Shown here one piece after another: positions 17,966 through 27,060 of a stretch of DNA of 64,000 nt. The stretch's first letter is position 1. Every line of letters starts with the position of its first letter. The position numbers and the translations under genes were made by a program. Source of the DNA: Kocuria sp. (GTDB taxonomy: Bacteria; Actinomycetota; Actinomycetes; Actinomycetales; Micrococcaceae); assembly GCF_030538595.1 (NCBI RefSeq), contig NZ_JAUNTS010000001.1:347317-411316 (forward strand). The letters run 5' to 3'. The notes under the pieces were generated by a model that saw only the letters and a list, made by a program, of their open reading frames with translations, ran no database searches and was not told the DNA's origin.

Positions 17966-18782
17966 GTCGATCCAACAGAATCCTGGAGGCCCCCGCCCCG
18001 TAGGGCAACCGGAACATGCTGGCGGTCACGGGCCCCAGCCGGTGCTGGGCGGTTTGCTGCGCGTTGGTTTCCATGATGCGTTCAATGGCGGTTGCCATGG
18101 TGGCGGCCATTCCGCGCACATCCGCGTGGTCCACGGGCAGCCCGTGACCCGGCACCACCACTCGGTACCGCTCCAGGTCTGCCAACTGCTCCAAGGCGCT
18201 GACCCAGTCCTGGGGGAAGGAGTCCTCAAAGGACGGGTCCGCCCCCTGCTCCACCACGTCACCGGCAAAAACGACGTCGTCAATGCCCACCAGGACATCG
18301 TTGTCCGTGTGCCCTCGGCCCAGGGAGAACACCAGAGCTTGGCGCTCACCCAGGTCAATGCGCGTCAGGGCGGGTCTGCGGCCAGTGCCCGGCAGATGTC
18401 TGCTGGGAACCACGATCCGGGTGTCCAGGCCGGACCCCTCCCCCATTTCCGGTTCCAGAACGCCCACGAATGATCTCTGGTAGTCGCCGTATTTTTCCAT
18501 GGCATGTGCGGCGGCCCTGTGGGACCAGAAGTCTGTGGCCCCGGCGCGCTGAAACACTGCGTTGCCCATGTAATGGTCAAAGTGGGCGTGGGTGTTGAGC
18601 ACCACCAGCGGCAGCTGGGTGACCTTGCGGACGGCTTCCAGAATGGCGCGGCCCTGGCGGGGTCCCGCACCGGTGTCTATCACCAAGGCACGGTTGGCAC
18701 CCACGATGAGCCCGGAGTTCAGCCTCCAGTTCTCCGTGGTGATGACGTGGACGTCAGTTCCGACCTCGTTGATGGTGATCAC
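17904..18782 (-). CDS. Metallo-beta-lactamase-fold hydrolase
   Basis: The 292-residue protein has the MBL zinc motif NTHAHFDHYMGN, the aspartate in GRGHTDNDVLV, and a late histidine in VVPGHGLPVDHADV. GTDVHVITTENWRLNSGLIVG is typical of glyoxalase-II-like or quinoprotein-associated hydrolases. The frame extends upstream to 18932, but that part has poor composition and runs into the gluQ region, so I use the GTG at 18782. The substrate is unknown. Confidence 0.82.
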   Translation of the reverse strand: MITINEVGTDVHVITTENWRLNSGLIVGANRALVIDTGAGPRQGRAILEAVRKVTQLPLVVLNTHAHFDHYMGNAVFQRAGATDFWSHRAAAHAMEKYGDYQRSFVGVLEPEMGEGSGLDTRIVVPSRHLPGTGRRPALTRIDLGERQALVFSLGRGHTDNDVLVGIDDVVFAGDVVEQGADPSFEDSFPQDWVSALEQLADLERYRVVVPGHGLPVDHADVRGMAATMATAIERIMETNAQQTAQHRLGPVTASMFRLPYGAGASRILLDRLMELDVADEAPAPSDGQPTS

Positions 18783-18850
18783 TGTGTCAGCGTAAGGCCA
18801 GGCACCGGCTCCCTGCGAGTTTGCGCGGCCACATCCGCTGGAACCTGACG

Positions 18851-18863
18851 TAACCTGGCCCGC
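18851..18863 (+). promoter_or_regulatory. Possible leaderless promoter for the gluQ leader peptide
   Basis: TAACCT at 18851-18856 ends seven bases before the ATG at 18864. That is the spacing expected if transcription starts at or next to the A of ATG. I see no clear -35 box. Confidence 0.35.
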
Positions 18864-18905
18864 ATGACTGCGATTCCCCGGCCGCACCCCGACCACCGCG
18901 TATGA
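18864..18905 (+). CDS. Candidate 13-residue leader peptide upstream of gluQ
   Basis: ATG at 18864 encodes MTAIPRPHPDHRV and ends in TGA at 18903-18905. That stop overlaps the gluQ ATG as ATGA. gluQ has no visible Shine-Dalgarno of its own, so coupling through this short frame is plausible. The peptide is rich in Pro and His codons. It is too short for composition tests. Confidence 0.4.
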   Translation: MTAIPRPHPDHRV

Positions 18906-19801
18906 CCACTGGCCGCTACGCTCCGTCCCCATCGGGTGATCTTCACATCGGCAATCTGCGAACGGCCGTCTTGGCGTGGGTTTTCGCCCGTGGCGACCGC
19001 GGTCGGTTTGTCTTGCGGTTTGAAGACCTGGACCGGGTCAAGGACGGTGCCCAGCAGCGGCAACTTGCGGATCTGGCGGAAATCGGCCTGGAGTGGGATC
19101 AGCCGGTGCTGGTGCAGTCAGATCGGGTGGCAGCTCACCGTGCCGCAGTGGCGGAGCTGACCGCACGGGGGCTGACCTACGAATGCTTCTGCACCCGGCG
19201 TGAGATTCAAGCCGAAATCGCCGCGGCTGGTGGGGCCCCGCATGGAGCGCCCGGGGCCTACCCCGGCACATGCCGTCACTTGACCCGGGAACAGCGTGCA
19301 CAACGACGTCGTCAACGTCCTCCCGCCATTCGCCTCCGCGCGCAGGTGGATCAGGCCACGGTCACTGACCGTTTGGCAGGTGAGGTCACGGATGCGGTGG
19401 ATGATCTGGTTCTGCTCCGTCAAGACGGTCAACCGGCTTACAACCTTGCCGTTGTCCTGGATGACTTTTTCCAGGGGGTGGATCAGGTGGTGCGCGCAGA
19501 TGATCTGTTGTCCTCCGCTCCACGTCAGGCGTATCTGGCGCAGCTGTTGGGGCTGCCCGCCGTGGAGTACGTCCATGTGCCTCTGGTGCTGAACACCTCC
19601 GGCCAGCGTTTGGCAAAGCGTGACGGAGCTGTAACCCTTGATGACTTGCGTTCGGCGGGATACACCACTGCCGATGTCATGGGATGGATCGGTGAGTCCC
19701 TGGGACTTCCGCAGCCGGTACGTTCAGCGGATGATGTCCTGACACAACGCAATGACTTACGCCTGAGAGACGGCCCCTGGGTTTTCACCGCTCCGGCCTA
19801 G
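18902..19801 (+). CDS. gluQ: Glutamyl-Q tRNA(Asp) synthetase
   Basis: The 299-residue protein is a truncated class I glutamyl-tRNA synthetase that lacks the anticodon-binding half, as GluQ-RS (YadB) does. It has GRYAPSPSGDLHIGN (HIGH motif), FEDLDRV, a cysteine cluster (YECFCTRREI, YPGTCRHL) that fits the zinc site, and the degenerate KMSKS sequence LAKRDGAVT. It attaches glutamate to queuosine in tRNA-Asp. No queuosine synthesis genes are in the window. Confidence 0.9.
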   Translation: MTTGRYAPSPSGDLHIGNLRTAVLAWVFARGDRGRFVLRFEDLDRVKDGAQQRQLADLAEIGLEWDQPVLVQSDRVAAHRAAVAELTARGLTYECFCTRREIQAEIAAAGGAPHGAPGAYPGTCRHLTREQRAQRRRQRPPAIRLRAQVDQATVTDRLAGEVTDAVDDLVLLRQDGQPAYNLAVVLDDFFQGVDQVVRADDLLSSAPRQAYLAQLLGLPAVEYVHVPLVLNTSGQRLAKRDGAVTLDDLRSAGYTTADVMGWIGESLGLPQPVRSADDVLTQRNDLRLRDGPWVFTAPA

Positions 19802-19847
19802 AGCTGGGGAACCGGGGACTGACCACGGCGTGTAGGACCAAGATCCA

Positions 19848-19874
19848 AGGCACCCCAAGGCTCATGGGGTGCCT
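19848..19874 (+). terminator. Hairpin between gluQ and putP
   Basis: AGGCACCCC pairs perfectly with GGGGTGCCT around a 9-base loop. It ends 19 bases before the putP start, so it may terminate gluQ or sit in the putP leader. Confidence 0.6.
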
Positions 19875-19892
19875 GCCTGAGAAAGGAATCAA

Positions 19893-21524
19893 ATGGTTGA
19901 CTTCGGCTCAGGGTTCTGGTGGATGATGTCCGCCATTGCCCTGTACTTCGTGGCCATGCTGGCCGTGGGCGTGTGGGCCTCCACCCGCACCCGCGACAAG
20001 GACGATTACATGATCGGTGGGCGTAACCTCCCGCCCACCGTTGCGGCTCTTTCCGCCGGTGCCTCCGACATGTCCGGGTGGCTGCTCATGGGTTTGCCCG
20101 GCGCCCTGTACATGGGCGGTTTGGTGCAGGCCTGGATTGCCATTGGCTTGACCATTGGCGCATGGGTGAACTGGAAGGTGGTTGCCCCGCGCCTTCGCAT
20201 GTTCACGGAGAAGTACGACAACGCCATCACCCTGCCCTCCTTCCTGGGCAATCGTCTGGTGCGCGGTGGGCGCATGCTGCGCATTGTGGCTGGCCTTGTG
20301 ATCCTGGTGTTCTTCACCTTCTACATCTCCTCCGGCATGGTGGCCGGCGGCAACTTCACCATCTCCGCCTTTGGTGGGGCCCTCTCCGAGAGCTTCGGCT
20401 GGGAGCTTGAGCAGACCTACCTGGTGGGCATGCTGATCATTGCCGGTGTGACCATTGCTTACACCTTGATCGGTGGATTCTTGGGCGCCAGCTACACGGA
20501 TTTCTTCCAGGGCACTCTGATGTTCCTTGCCCTGCTGTTGGTGCCGATCGTGGTGCTGTTCATGGTGGGTGACCCCGCACGTATTGTGCAGCGCGTGGAT
20601 GAGGTGCATCCGGGTGCGTGGAACCTGTTTGACTTTGGCGCCGCCGGTGGCGTGATTGGCGTGATTTCCCTGGCGGCCTGGGGGCTGGGGTACTTTGGCC
20701 AGCCGCACATTCTGGTGCGTTTCATGGCTCTGCGCAGCCATGAGGATGCCGTGGCGGGGCGTCGCATTGGGGTGGCCTGGATGGCACTGTGTGTTCTGGG
20801 AGCCATTTTCACCGCGCTGTTCGCCATCCCGCTGGTGCAGCGGGGCCGGATCTCCTTGACCAACACGGAAACAGCCGAAACCGTGTTCTTGGATGCCGCG
20901 ATTGGCTTGTTCCCGGCGTTCCTGGCCGGTTTGGTCTTGGCTGCCGTGCTGGCTGCCATCATGTCCACCGTGTCCTCCCAGCTGGTGGTCACCACCTCCG
21001 CCATGGTGGAGGATCTTGCGCTGATGTTCCGCAGCAAGCCCTTGGCACCCAAAACCGCGCTGTGGATCAGCCGCGCCGGGGTGTTGGTTGTGGCGCTGGT
21101 GGCGGCCTACATGGCCTTGGATCCGGCGCAGTCGATCTTGGATCTTGTGGGCTTTGCCTGGGCGGGCTTTGGTGCGGCCTTCGGCCCGATCGTGCTGCTG
21201 TCCCTGTACTGGCGCAAGCTCACGGGAATCGGCGCCACTGCAGCCATGGCCACCGGAGCCGTGGTGGTCGGCGTCTGGCCCAACTCCCCGTGGGCAGACG
21301 TGTACGAAATCATCCCGGGCTTTGTTGCCGCGACCATCGTGGCCGTGGTGGTCTCCCTGATCACCTACAAGGAAGACCCTGTAGGAGAGCAGCGCTTCAC
21401 GGAGGCCGTGGCGCTCTCCCACCGCGGTCTGCCGCCGCAGGAAGAGTCAGATCAGGCGGAACCCATTGACGGTCAAACCGCTACCGCTGCCGGCAACAAA
21501 GCCCCCTGGGATTCCAGCCGGTGA
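19893..21524 (+). CDS. putP: Sodium/proline symporter
   Basis: The 543-residue protein has about 13 membrane segments of the solute:sodium symporter family. Characteristic are DYMIGGRNLPP, LSAGASDMSGWLLMGLPGA, WGLGYFGQPHILVRFMALRS and MSTVSSQLVVTTSAMVED, the last being part of the Na+ site. The composition matches PutP closely. GAAAGGA precedes the ATG by six bases. The C-terminal ~35 residues are a hydrophilic tail. It imports proline as nutrient or osmoprotectant. Confidence 0.93.
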   Translation: MVDFGSGFWWMMSAIALYFVAMLAVGVWASTRTRDKDDYMIGGRNLPPTVAALSAGASDMSGWLLMGLPGALYMGGLVQAWIAIGLTIGAWVNWKVVAPRLRMFTEKYDNAITLPSFLGNRLVRGGRMLRIVAGLVILVFFTFYISSGMVAGGNFTISAFGGALSESFGWELEQTYLVGMLIIAGVTIAYTLIGGFLGASYTDFFQGTLMFLALLLVPIVVLFMVGDPARIVQRVDEVHPGAWNLFDFGAAGGVIGVISLAAWGLGYFGQPHILVRFMALRSHEDAVAGRRIGVAWMALCVLGAIFTALFAIPLVQRGRISLTNTETAETVFLDAAIGLFPAFLAGLVLAAVLAAIMSTVSSQLVVTTSAMVEDLALMFRSKPLAPKTALWISRAGVLVVALVAAYMALDPAQSILDLVGFAWAGFGAAFGPIVLLSLYWRKLTGIGATAAMATGAVVVGVWPNSPWADVYEIIPGFVAATIVAVVVSLITYKEDPVGEQRFTEAVALSHRGLPPQEESDQAEPIDGQTATAAGNKAPWDSSR

Positions 21525-21562
21525 CCGATTGCAGGTGATGAAGCCATAACCTTCAACACCTC

Positions 21563-21616
21563 TACGACGACGCCTGTGGCCCGGACCAATTGGTCCGGGC
21601 CACAGGCGTCGTCGTA
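21563..21616. terminator. Perfect 54-bp palindrome between putP and ldh
   Basis: Bases 21563-21587 are the exact complement of 21592-21616, giving a 25-bp stem with an AATT centre. It starts TACGACGACG and lies between convergent genes, so it works as a bidirectional terminator. Confidence 0.85.
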
Positions 21617-21627
21617 CTTCAGGAGAC

Positions 21628-22635
21628 TCAGAAGCCCAGGGAGGTCAATGACTTCTTGAGCGCTTCCGCGGAATTGTGCAGCTGCTGGATTTCAGCATCT
21701 GACATGGGTACGGGCAGCTGCTGCAGCACGCCCGAGCGGCCCACCACGGAGGGAACGGAGAGGGCAACGCCGGTGATGCCCTGGTAGTCATCCAGGATGG
21801 TGGAGACCGGCATGACCGCGTGCTGATCGGAGAGGATGGCCTGGCAGATGGCACCGCCTGCCATGCCGATCGCGTAGTTGGTGGCGCCCTTGCCTGCGAT
21901 CACGGTGTAGGCGGCGTGCATGACCTCATCCGCGATCTTCTCCCGGACGTCCTCCGGGAAGGCCAGCTGGCCGGAATCGTTCTTCCAGTCCACCAGGGGA
22001 ACGGTGCCGATGTTGGCAATCGACCACAGCGGGAACTCGGTGTCTCCGTGTTCACCCACGATCATGGCGTGTACGGACGTGGGCGAAATGCCGGCTTCCT
22101 CTGCCAGGCGCAAGCGCAGGCGGGAGGTGTCCAGCACGGTGCCGGAGGACATGACCCGTTCCTTGGGCAGCCCGGAGAGTTCGCGGAACACGCTGGTCAA
22201 CACGTCACAGGGGTTGGTCACCAGAACGTAAACAGCATCCGGTGCCACTTCCAGCAGCTTGGGGGTCAGCGAGCGCAGGATGTTCACGTTGGCCTCGGCC
22301 AGCTCCAGGCGCGGCTGTCCCGGCTTCTGCTTGGCGCCCGCGGTGATCACCACGATGTCAGCACCGGTCAACACGGAGACGTCATCCGAACCGGTGACCA
22401 CGGTGGACGGGGAGAACATGGCGCCGTGGGACAGGTCGGCTGCCTCCGCGCGAACCTTGTCCCCGGCGACGTCGAAAATGGCGATTTCGCGGGCGATCCC
22501 ACGGATCTGGCAGAAGTAGGCAAGTGATGATCCCACTGCCCCGGCACCCACAATGCCGATCTTGGAACGGCGATCGGACTGGGTTCCGGTGGACCAACTG
22601 GACGGTGCGGTTGCGGCGGCGGTCGGCTCGGACAT
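21628..22635 (-). CDS. ldh: L-lactate dehydrogenase
   Basis: The 335-residue NAD-dependent enzyme has the Rossmann motif IGIVGAGAVGSSLAY, ITAGAKQKPGQPR, VTNPCDVLT and the catalytic-histidine motif VGEHGDTEFPLWS. The CDVLT and GAKQKPGQ residues favour lactate over malate dehydrogenase. GAAGGGA lies five bases before the ATG at 22635, so the longer open frame to 22734 is not used. It interconverts pyruvate and L-lactate. Confidence 0.92.
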   Translation of the reverse strand: MSEPTAAATAPSSWSTGTQSDRRSKIGIVGAGAVGSSLAYFCQIRGIAREIAIFDVAGDKVRAEAADLSHGAMFSPSTVVTGSDDVSVLTGADIVVITAGAKQKPGQPRLELAEANVNILRSLTPKLLEVAPDAVYVLVTNPCDVLTSVFRELSGLPKERVMSSGTVLDTSRLRLRLAEEAGISPTSVHAMIVGEHGDTEFPLWSIANIGTVPLVDWKNDSGQLAFPEDVREKIADEVMHAAYTVIAGKGATNYAIGMAGGAICQAILSDQHAVMPVSTILDDYQGITGVALSVPSVVGRSGVLQQLPVPMSDAEIQQLHNSAEALKKSLTSLGF

Positions 22636-22730
22636 CGGGGTCCCTTCGGATCGGGTCTGTTGCGCCGGTTTGGATCTCACCGACGGTGCGGGGCCTCTGT
22701 GCCCCACGACCACCAGTTTCCAACAACATC

Positions 22731-22762
22731 GCAACGGGCGGCAAGCAATTGCCGCCCGTTGC
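22731..22762 (-). terminator. Perfect 14-bp hairpin after the CitE-like gene
   Basis: GCAACGGGCGGCAA pairs with TTGCCGCCCGTTGC around a GCAA tetraloop. It lies between the CitE-like gene and ldh, both on the minus strand. Confidence 0.75.
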
Positions 22763-22811
22763 CGATATTTTCCACGTTCTTACCGTGGGTTTATGTGGGA
22801 TTGGTTGCGGT

Positions 22812-23771
22812 TCAGCAGTGGTAGGTGTCTGTGGGTGCCTCAAAGTGAACGTCGTAGCCCTGCGGCACCGTCAACCCGAAGGCAGCCGCCAGCCCCAAGA
22901 CCTTGTTGGCGCGGGCCAATCGCGGCAAATCCGAGCCGTTGCGAATCTGCCCACCGGCGGCCTCGAACTCCGTCAAGAACTCACTGGCCCAGGTCATCTC
23001 TTGCAGCGACGGGGACAGGCCCTCATTGACCGTGGCAGTTTGCTCGGGCATCAAACACAGTTTGCCGGTCATTCCGAACTCCGCTGTCACTGCGGCGGCT
23101 TCTGCCAGCTTGGCCCCCAGCGCACCCACGGAGGGCCCGTCAATGGGTCCGGGCAGATTGGCGGCGCGGGAGGCGATGGTGAACTGCGAGCGCGTGTAGG
23201 CCAGGGTCAGCGGATTGTCACCAAAACCAGTGTCCCGGCGGAAGTCCCCCAACCCGAATCCGAGCCGGTAGGTGGAACGGGCACCTGCGATGGCAGGTAG
23301 CGCCTGCACTCCGCGGGCGGTTTCCACCAGGGCAACAATCTTCACGTCCTGCAGAGCTTCAGCGGTGCGGGTCACGTGCTCGGGGCTCTCCACCATGGCC
23401 AGCATGACGCCGTCGAGCCCCGGAACTCCGGACAGGGCGGCCAAATCTTCAGCCCACCAGGGAGTACCGAAACCGTTGATGCGCACCCAGCCACGGCGGC
23501 GATGCCCGCTGTCATCCAGGCTGGAGAGCCAGTCGATCACGGCCTGGCGTGCGGTGGCTTTGTCCGCCGGGGCCACGGAGTCTTCAATGTCATAAACCAC
23601 CACGTCCGCAGCGCTGTCTGCGGCTGGAGCGAATCGGTCGGGCTGAGCGCCGTTGACCAGCAGCCAGGAGCGGGCAAGTTCGGGGCCCACCTGCTGGTGG
23701 GCCGTGGCAGTGGCTTGGCCGCTGGTCTTGCGCGAAGTTTCGGGAGTGGATTCGGTGATCGTGGTTGTCAT
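22812..23771 (-). CDS. HpcH/HpaI aldolase / citrate-lyase beta family protein (CitE-like)
   Basis: The 319-residue TIM-barrel protein has VVVYDIEDSVAPADK (metal and CoA region), the arginine in RGWVRINGFGTPWW, the metal ligand in ALVETARGV, and FGLGDFRRDTG. Stand-alone CitE-like proteins act as malyl-CoA, citramalyl-CoA or beta-methylmalyl-CoA lyases or thioesterases. No citrate lyase alpha or gamma genes are present, so a citrate lyase role is unlikely. GGACACTCGTC precedes the ATG, and the first ~25 residues are disordered. Confidence 0.8.
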   Translation of the reverse strand: MTTTITESTPETSRKTSGQATATAHQQVGPELARSWLLVNGAQPDRFAPAADSAADVVVYDIEDSVAPADKATARQAVIDWLSSLDDSGHRRRGWVRINGFGTPWWAEDLAALSGVPGLDGVMLAMVESPEHVTRTAEALQDVKIVALVETARGVQALPAIAGARSTYRLGFGLGDFRRDTGFGDNPLTLAYTRSQFTIASRAANLPGPIDGPSVGALGAKLAEAAAVTAEFGMTGKLCLMPEQTATVNEGLSPSLQEMTWASEFLTEFEAAGGQIRNGSDLPRLARANKVLGLAAAFGLTVPQGYDVHFEAPTDTYHC

Positions 23772-24312
23772 GACGAGTGTCCTTCACAGTGAGGGGCTTG
23801 AGTCTGGAAGCCCAAGGTGTGCCCCACCGAGTTGTTCTCAGCATTTCCGTGTCATGCCAAAAACAGCTCAGCGAGGAGAAAAGTAACCGCCCCTGCCAGC
23901 CGGCCCACACGGTGAATCAACAACGTGCCGCCGAGCAGGTCACCGCAACTGATGGATTGCAGCGGTTACCAGAAAGATCCGTTGCACGACCACCACCGCG
24001 AGTGTGCGGGAGGGTGCACTGCGCAGACCTGATTGATGGGGTCTGCACCGGGGAACTTCTGAAACGATGAACCAGACCCTACCGGATAGTAGTGATTCAG
24101 GCCACATGGCAGCACAGCGCGCTGGCGTGGCACTCTCGGGGCCGTACGGGATCGTCTTACTACTGCCCTCACGGCAGTACCTGCCCAGTCCCGTAGGCCT
24201 GATCTGCCCAGTCTCGCAGGGCTTTATCTGCTCTTTAGTTTGACCTCATGGCCCGGTCCCGCACGGGAAACTGCCCGGTGGGTCTTTCACTGATCCGAGT
24301 GATCAGGAACAA
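23772..24312. other. 540-bp gap between hrpB and the CitE-like gene
   Basis: No convincing gene is present. TACTGCC at 24161-24167 pairs with GGCAGTA at 24173-24179. Degenerate ~23-bp units starting CTGCCC follow from 24181. A small hairpin (CTGATC and GATCAG) at 24290-24306 is next to the hrpB stop. Confidence 0.6.
24181..24290. repeat. Degenerate ~23-bp tandem units downstream of hrpB
   Basis: Units start at 24181, 24204, 24228, 24250 and 24271. The best pair shares CTGCCCAGTC(C/T)CG(T/C)AGG. Later units are eroded. Confidence 0.6.
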
Positions 24313-27060
24313 TCACCGCCGCTTGGTCCGCGCGGTGGCCGGAGCGCTCCACGGGTCTTCCGGCCAGGGGTGTTTGGGGTAACGGCCGCGCATTTCTGCC
24401 CGCACCTGGGCGTAGGGGCCGGACCAGAAAGACCTGAGATCTGAGGTGATGGCAAGCTCGCGCCCGGCGGGTGAGAGCAGATGGAACACCACCGGAACGG
24501 TCCCCTCCAGAACGAGGGGAGATTGTGCCAGCCCAAAGCACTCTTGGAGTTTCACCCGGACCACGGGCTGGTCCCCTTCCCAGTCAATGCGGGGTCGTGA
24601 TCCGGATGGCACGGGCAGTGCCGTGGGAGCCAGCTCCTCCAGGCGGGCAGCTTCCGGCCACGGGAGGAGGCGTTGCAAGGCGGTTTTGAGATCCAGATCC
24701 TTGGGGCGGACCCCTTGGGCCAAGCGGGCGATCTCCGGAGACAGCCAGGTCTCCAGGTTGGCCAGGAGTGCGTCGTCGTCCATGTCTGGCCAGGGAGCGC
24801 CCACGTGGCGATGTACGGCGGCAAGGCGGGCACGCAGTTGCTTGGCCTCCGTGGAGAAGTGGAGCAGGCTCAGCCCTTGGCGCAGCAGCGTTTCCCGAAA
24901 GGCCTCCTGCGCTTGTGCGGGCGTCGGTTGCACGGGAGTGGAAGCCAGGATGATGGCGCCCAGGCGATGCACCTGCCGCGCAGTGATGGTTCCGTGCGCA
25001 AAGTTGGTCTCCACCCGATTGGTGACCAGATCACTCGCCAGGTGGGTGGCGATGGTTTCCGCGGTGGGCTGGTCCAATGCCACAGCGCTGCGGATCACGG
25101 CCCCGGTCCCCTGCGCGTTACGGCCCTGAGCACGGGCAACATCTGCCACGGCCAGCCACTCGTGATGTTGCAATGCGGAGCCGGACGGTAGCCCGGCTCG
25201 GGTGCCACCGGCAAATAGATAGGTGTTGCCGTCCTGGCGGGCAATCCATTCTGGACGGGCCAGGGCCACCACCGCGCCAACGTGGTACTCGGGGCGAACC
25301 GTGAGTGTGCCGACTACTTCAGCCAGGCCAGCCGTGGTGTTGAGCTCAGCTGTGGTGCTGAGTTCAGCCGTCGGGCCGGTTGGGGTGGTCACCACATTGG
25401 CCAGCCTGCGCACCTCAGCGCGCCACGCGGGTGCGGAACGGACCGCCCGCAGCACGGCCGTGAGGTCACCACCCGGGGCGTGCTGGTCGCTGGAGAGTGT
25501 GGCCACCACCTCGGCCGCCGTTCGGGGGTCCACCAGATGGGCTCCCACCAGCAGTGCTCGGGCCAGACGAGGATCGGCTGGGACATCCGCAAGGCGTCGG
25601 CCAAGGGCGGTGGCGCGGTCGGCGTCGTCGGTGGCTCCCAAAGTCCGCAAAGTGGCCTGGGCTTGCGCCATGGAACGTTCCGGGGGCGCGGTGGGCAAGC
25701 TCAGCCCGCTGCCACCGGGAGCGCCCCACACCGCCAAGGCAAGGGCGGCCGCCGTGAGGTCAGCGGTGGCGATTTCGGGGGTGACGTGGGCGGGCATGGC
25801 TGCCCACGTACGCTCGTCGTAACAGCGCACGGCACGCCCCGGCCCCAGGCGGGCGGCACGGCCGGCGCGCTGATCGGCCGACGCCCGGGAGGCGGCCACT
25901 GTGACCAATCCGGTCATCCCGCGTACCGTGTCCCGGCGCGGCTCACGAGCCAAACCGGAGTCGATCACCAGGCGTACGCCCGGCACGGTCAGTGAGGATT
26001 CCGCCAGGGAGGTGGTGACGACGACGCGCGCCGGCTCCCCCGGGAGTCGCCCGGAAACGGCGCGATCCTGTTCCCTGGGATGAATGCGGCCGTGTAATTC
26101 CAAAACCTCCACAGCCGGAAGCGCACCGGAGGCGCCCTGGGCATGTGGCTCTCCACCGATGTCCGCGCCGTGGAGGTGACGCAGGTGCTCGGCAACGCGC
26201 GCCACCTCCCAGGCGCCGGGAACAAAAACCAGGGCGTCCGTGGTGGGGTCTGCCGCCAGCGCCCGTGCATGCTCCCGAGCAGCCACATCCGCAATGTGCC
26301 GCAGGAAAGTGCGGGTCACACCACTATCATCCAGACGTGGTTGCTCGGCAGGTTTCCATTCGATGTCCAAGGGATGCACCACGGCGGGGCTGTCCACAAT
26401 CGGGGCCGGTGCACCAGCATCAGTAGGGAGTAGGCCGGCGAAAAGTGGAGCATCCACCGTGGCGGACATGGCCATCACGGGCAGATCCTCCCGCAGCTGC
26501 CGCACTTCGGCCAGCATGCCTGTCAAGAGATCGGTGTCCAGGCCACGCTCGTGAACTTCGTCCAGTACAACGGCCCCGACCCCGCGCAGTTCCGGGTCTT
26601 TGAGCAATCGACGCAGCAGGATTCCCGGGGTCACAAACTCCACCGAGGCATCCGGCCCCAGTGTGCGCTGGCCACGCACGCTGAACCCGGCCACCTCCCC
26701 CACCCGGGTGTTGGTGAGCCGGGCCAGCCGGGAGGCTGCTGCGCGCGCCGCCACACGCCGCGGCTGAGTCACGACGACGCGGCCCGCCCCCACCTCACGG
26801 TCGCCCCGTTTGGGGGAGGTGGGTGTGCTGTCCGCGTGAGGAGGTGTTGTTGGGTTGTTGGTGTGGGCGGGTGTTGAGACGGTTGCCGCCAGGAGATTGG
26901 CCACCAAAGGAGGAATGAAGGTGGTTTTGCCGGACCCGGGCGGTGCTTGAATCACCGCTGATCCCTGATTCAAGGCATCCGCAACTTGCGTGGCCAAGTC
27001 CGCGATGGGTAAGCCTGCACCAATGCTGTTCAGGTCAAAGGGAAGTGCTGGCATACCCAT
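24313..27060 (-). CDS. hrpB: ATP-dependent helicase HrpB
   Basis: The ~915-residue DEAH/RHA helicase has Walker A APPGSGKTT, QPRRVAARAAA, GFSVRGQ, DEVHERGLDTD, MSATVD, and motif VI in QRAGRAARLGPGRAVRCY. The C-terminal HrpB-specific domain follows (SALQHHEWLAVADV, WPDMDDDALLANLETWL, RPRIDWEGDQPVVRVKLQECFG, YPKHPWPEDPW). Residues ~60-90 after Walker A are a Thr/Pro-rich insert. The start is uncertain: ATG at 27060 or 27054 is preferred over 27129, which runs into a repeat. The biological role of HrpB is still poorly defined. Confidence 0.9.
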   Translation of the reverse strand: MGMPALPFDLNSIGAGLPIADLATQVADALNQGSAVIQAPPGSGKTTFIPPLVANLLAATVSTPAHTNNPTTPPHADSTPTSPKRGDREVGAGRVVVTQPRRVAARAAASRLARLTNTRVGEVAGFSVRGQRTLGPDASVEFVTPGILLRRLLKDPELRGVGAVVLDEVHERGLDTDLLTGMLAEVRQLREDLPVMAMSATVDAPLFAGLLPTDAGAPAPIVDSPAVVHPLDIEWKPAEQPRLDDSGVTRTFLRHIADVAAREHARALAADPTTDALVFVPGAWEVARVAEHLRHLHGADIGGEPHAQGASGALPAVEVLELHGRIHPREQDRAVSGRLPGEPARVVVTTSLAESSLTVPGVRLVIDSGLAREPRRDTVRGMTGLVTVAASRASADQRAGRAARLGPGRAVRCYDERTWAAMPAHVTPEIATADLTAAALALAVWGAPGGSGLSLPTAPPERSMAQAQATLRTLGATDDADRATALGRRLADVPADPRLARALLVGAHLVDPRTAAEVVATLSSDQHAPGGDLTAVLRAVRSAPAWRAEVRRLANVVTTPTGPTAELSTTAELNTTAGLAEVVGTLTVRPEYHVGAVVALARPEWIARQDGNTYLFAGGTRAGLPSGSALQHHEWLAVADVARAQGRNAQGTGAVIRSAVALDQPTAETIATHLASDLVTNRVETNFAHGTITARQVHRLGAIILASTPVQPTPAQAQEAFRETLLRQGLSLLHFSTEAKQLRARLAAVHRHVGAPWPDMDDDALLANLETWLSPEIARLAQGVRPKDLDLKTALQRLLPWPEAARLEELAPTALPVPSGSRPRIDWEGDQPVVRVKLQECFGLAQSPLVLEGTVPVVFHLLSPAGRELAITSDLRSFWSGPYAQVRAEMRGRYPKHPWPEDPWSAPATARTKRR

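Noticed and set aside
19908..21422. A 504-codon open frame antisense to putP
   Set aside because: It is the reverse of a well-supported transporter. Its product is His/Gly/Gln-rich with no fold, which is a known effect of high-GC codon use.
21628..22635. Malate dehydrogenase
   Set aside because: The active-site neighbourhood (GAKQKPGQ, NPCDVLT) fits lactate dehydrogenase better.
22812..23771. Citrate lyase beta subunit
   Set aside because: The family match is good, but alpha, gamma and accessory genes are absent, so a stand-alone CitE-like lyase is more likely.
23777..24070. A 97-codon plus-strand frame in the 540-bp gap
   Set aside because: It has no ribosome-binding sequence, no recognisable domain and atypical composition.
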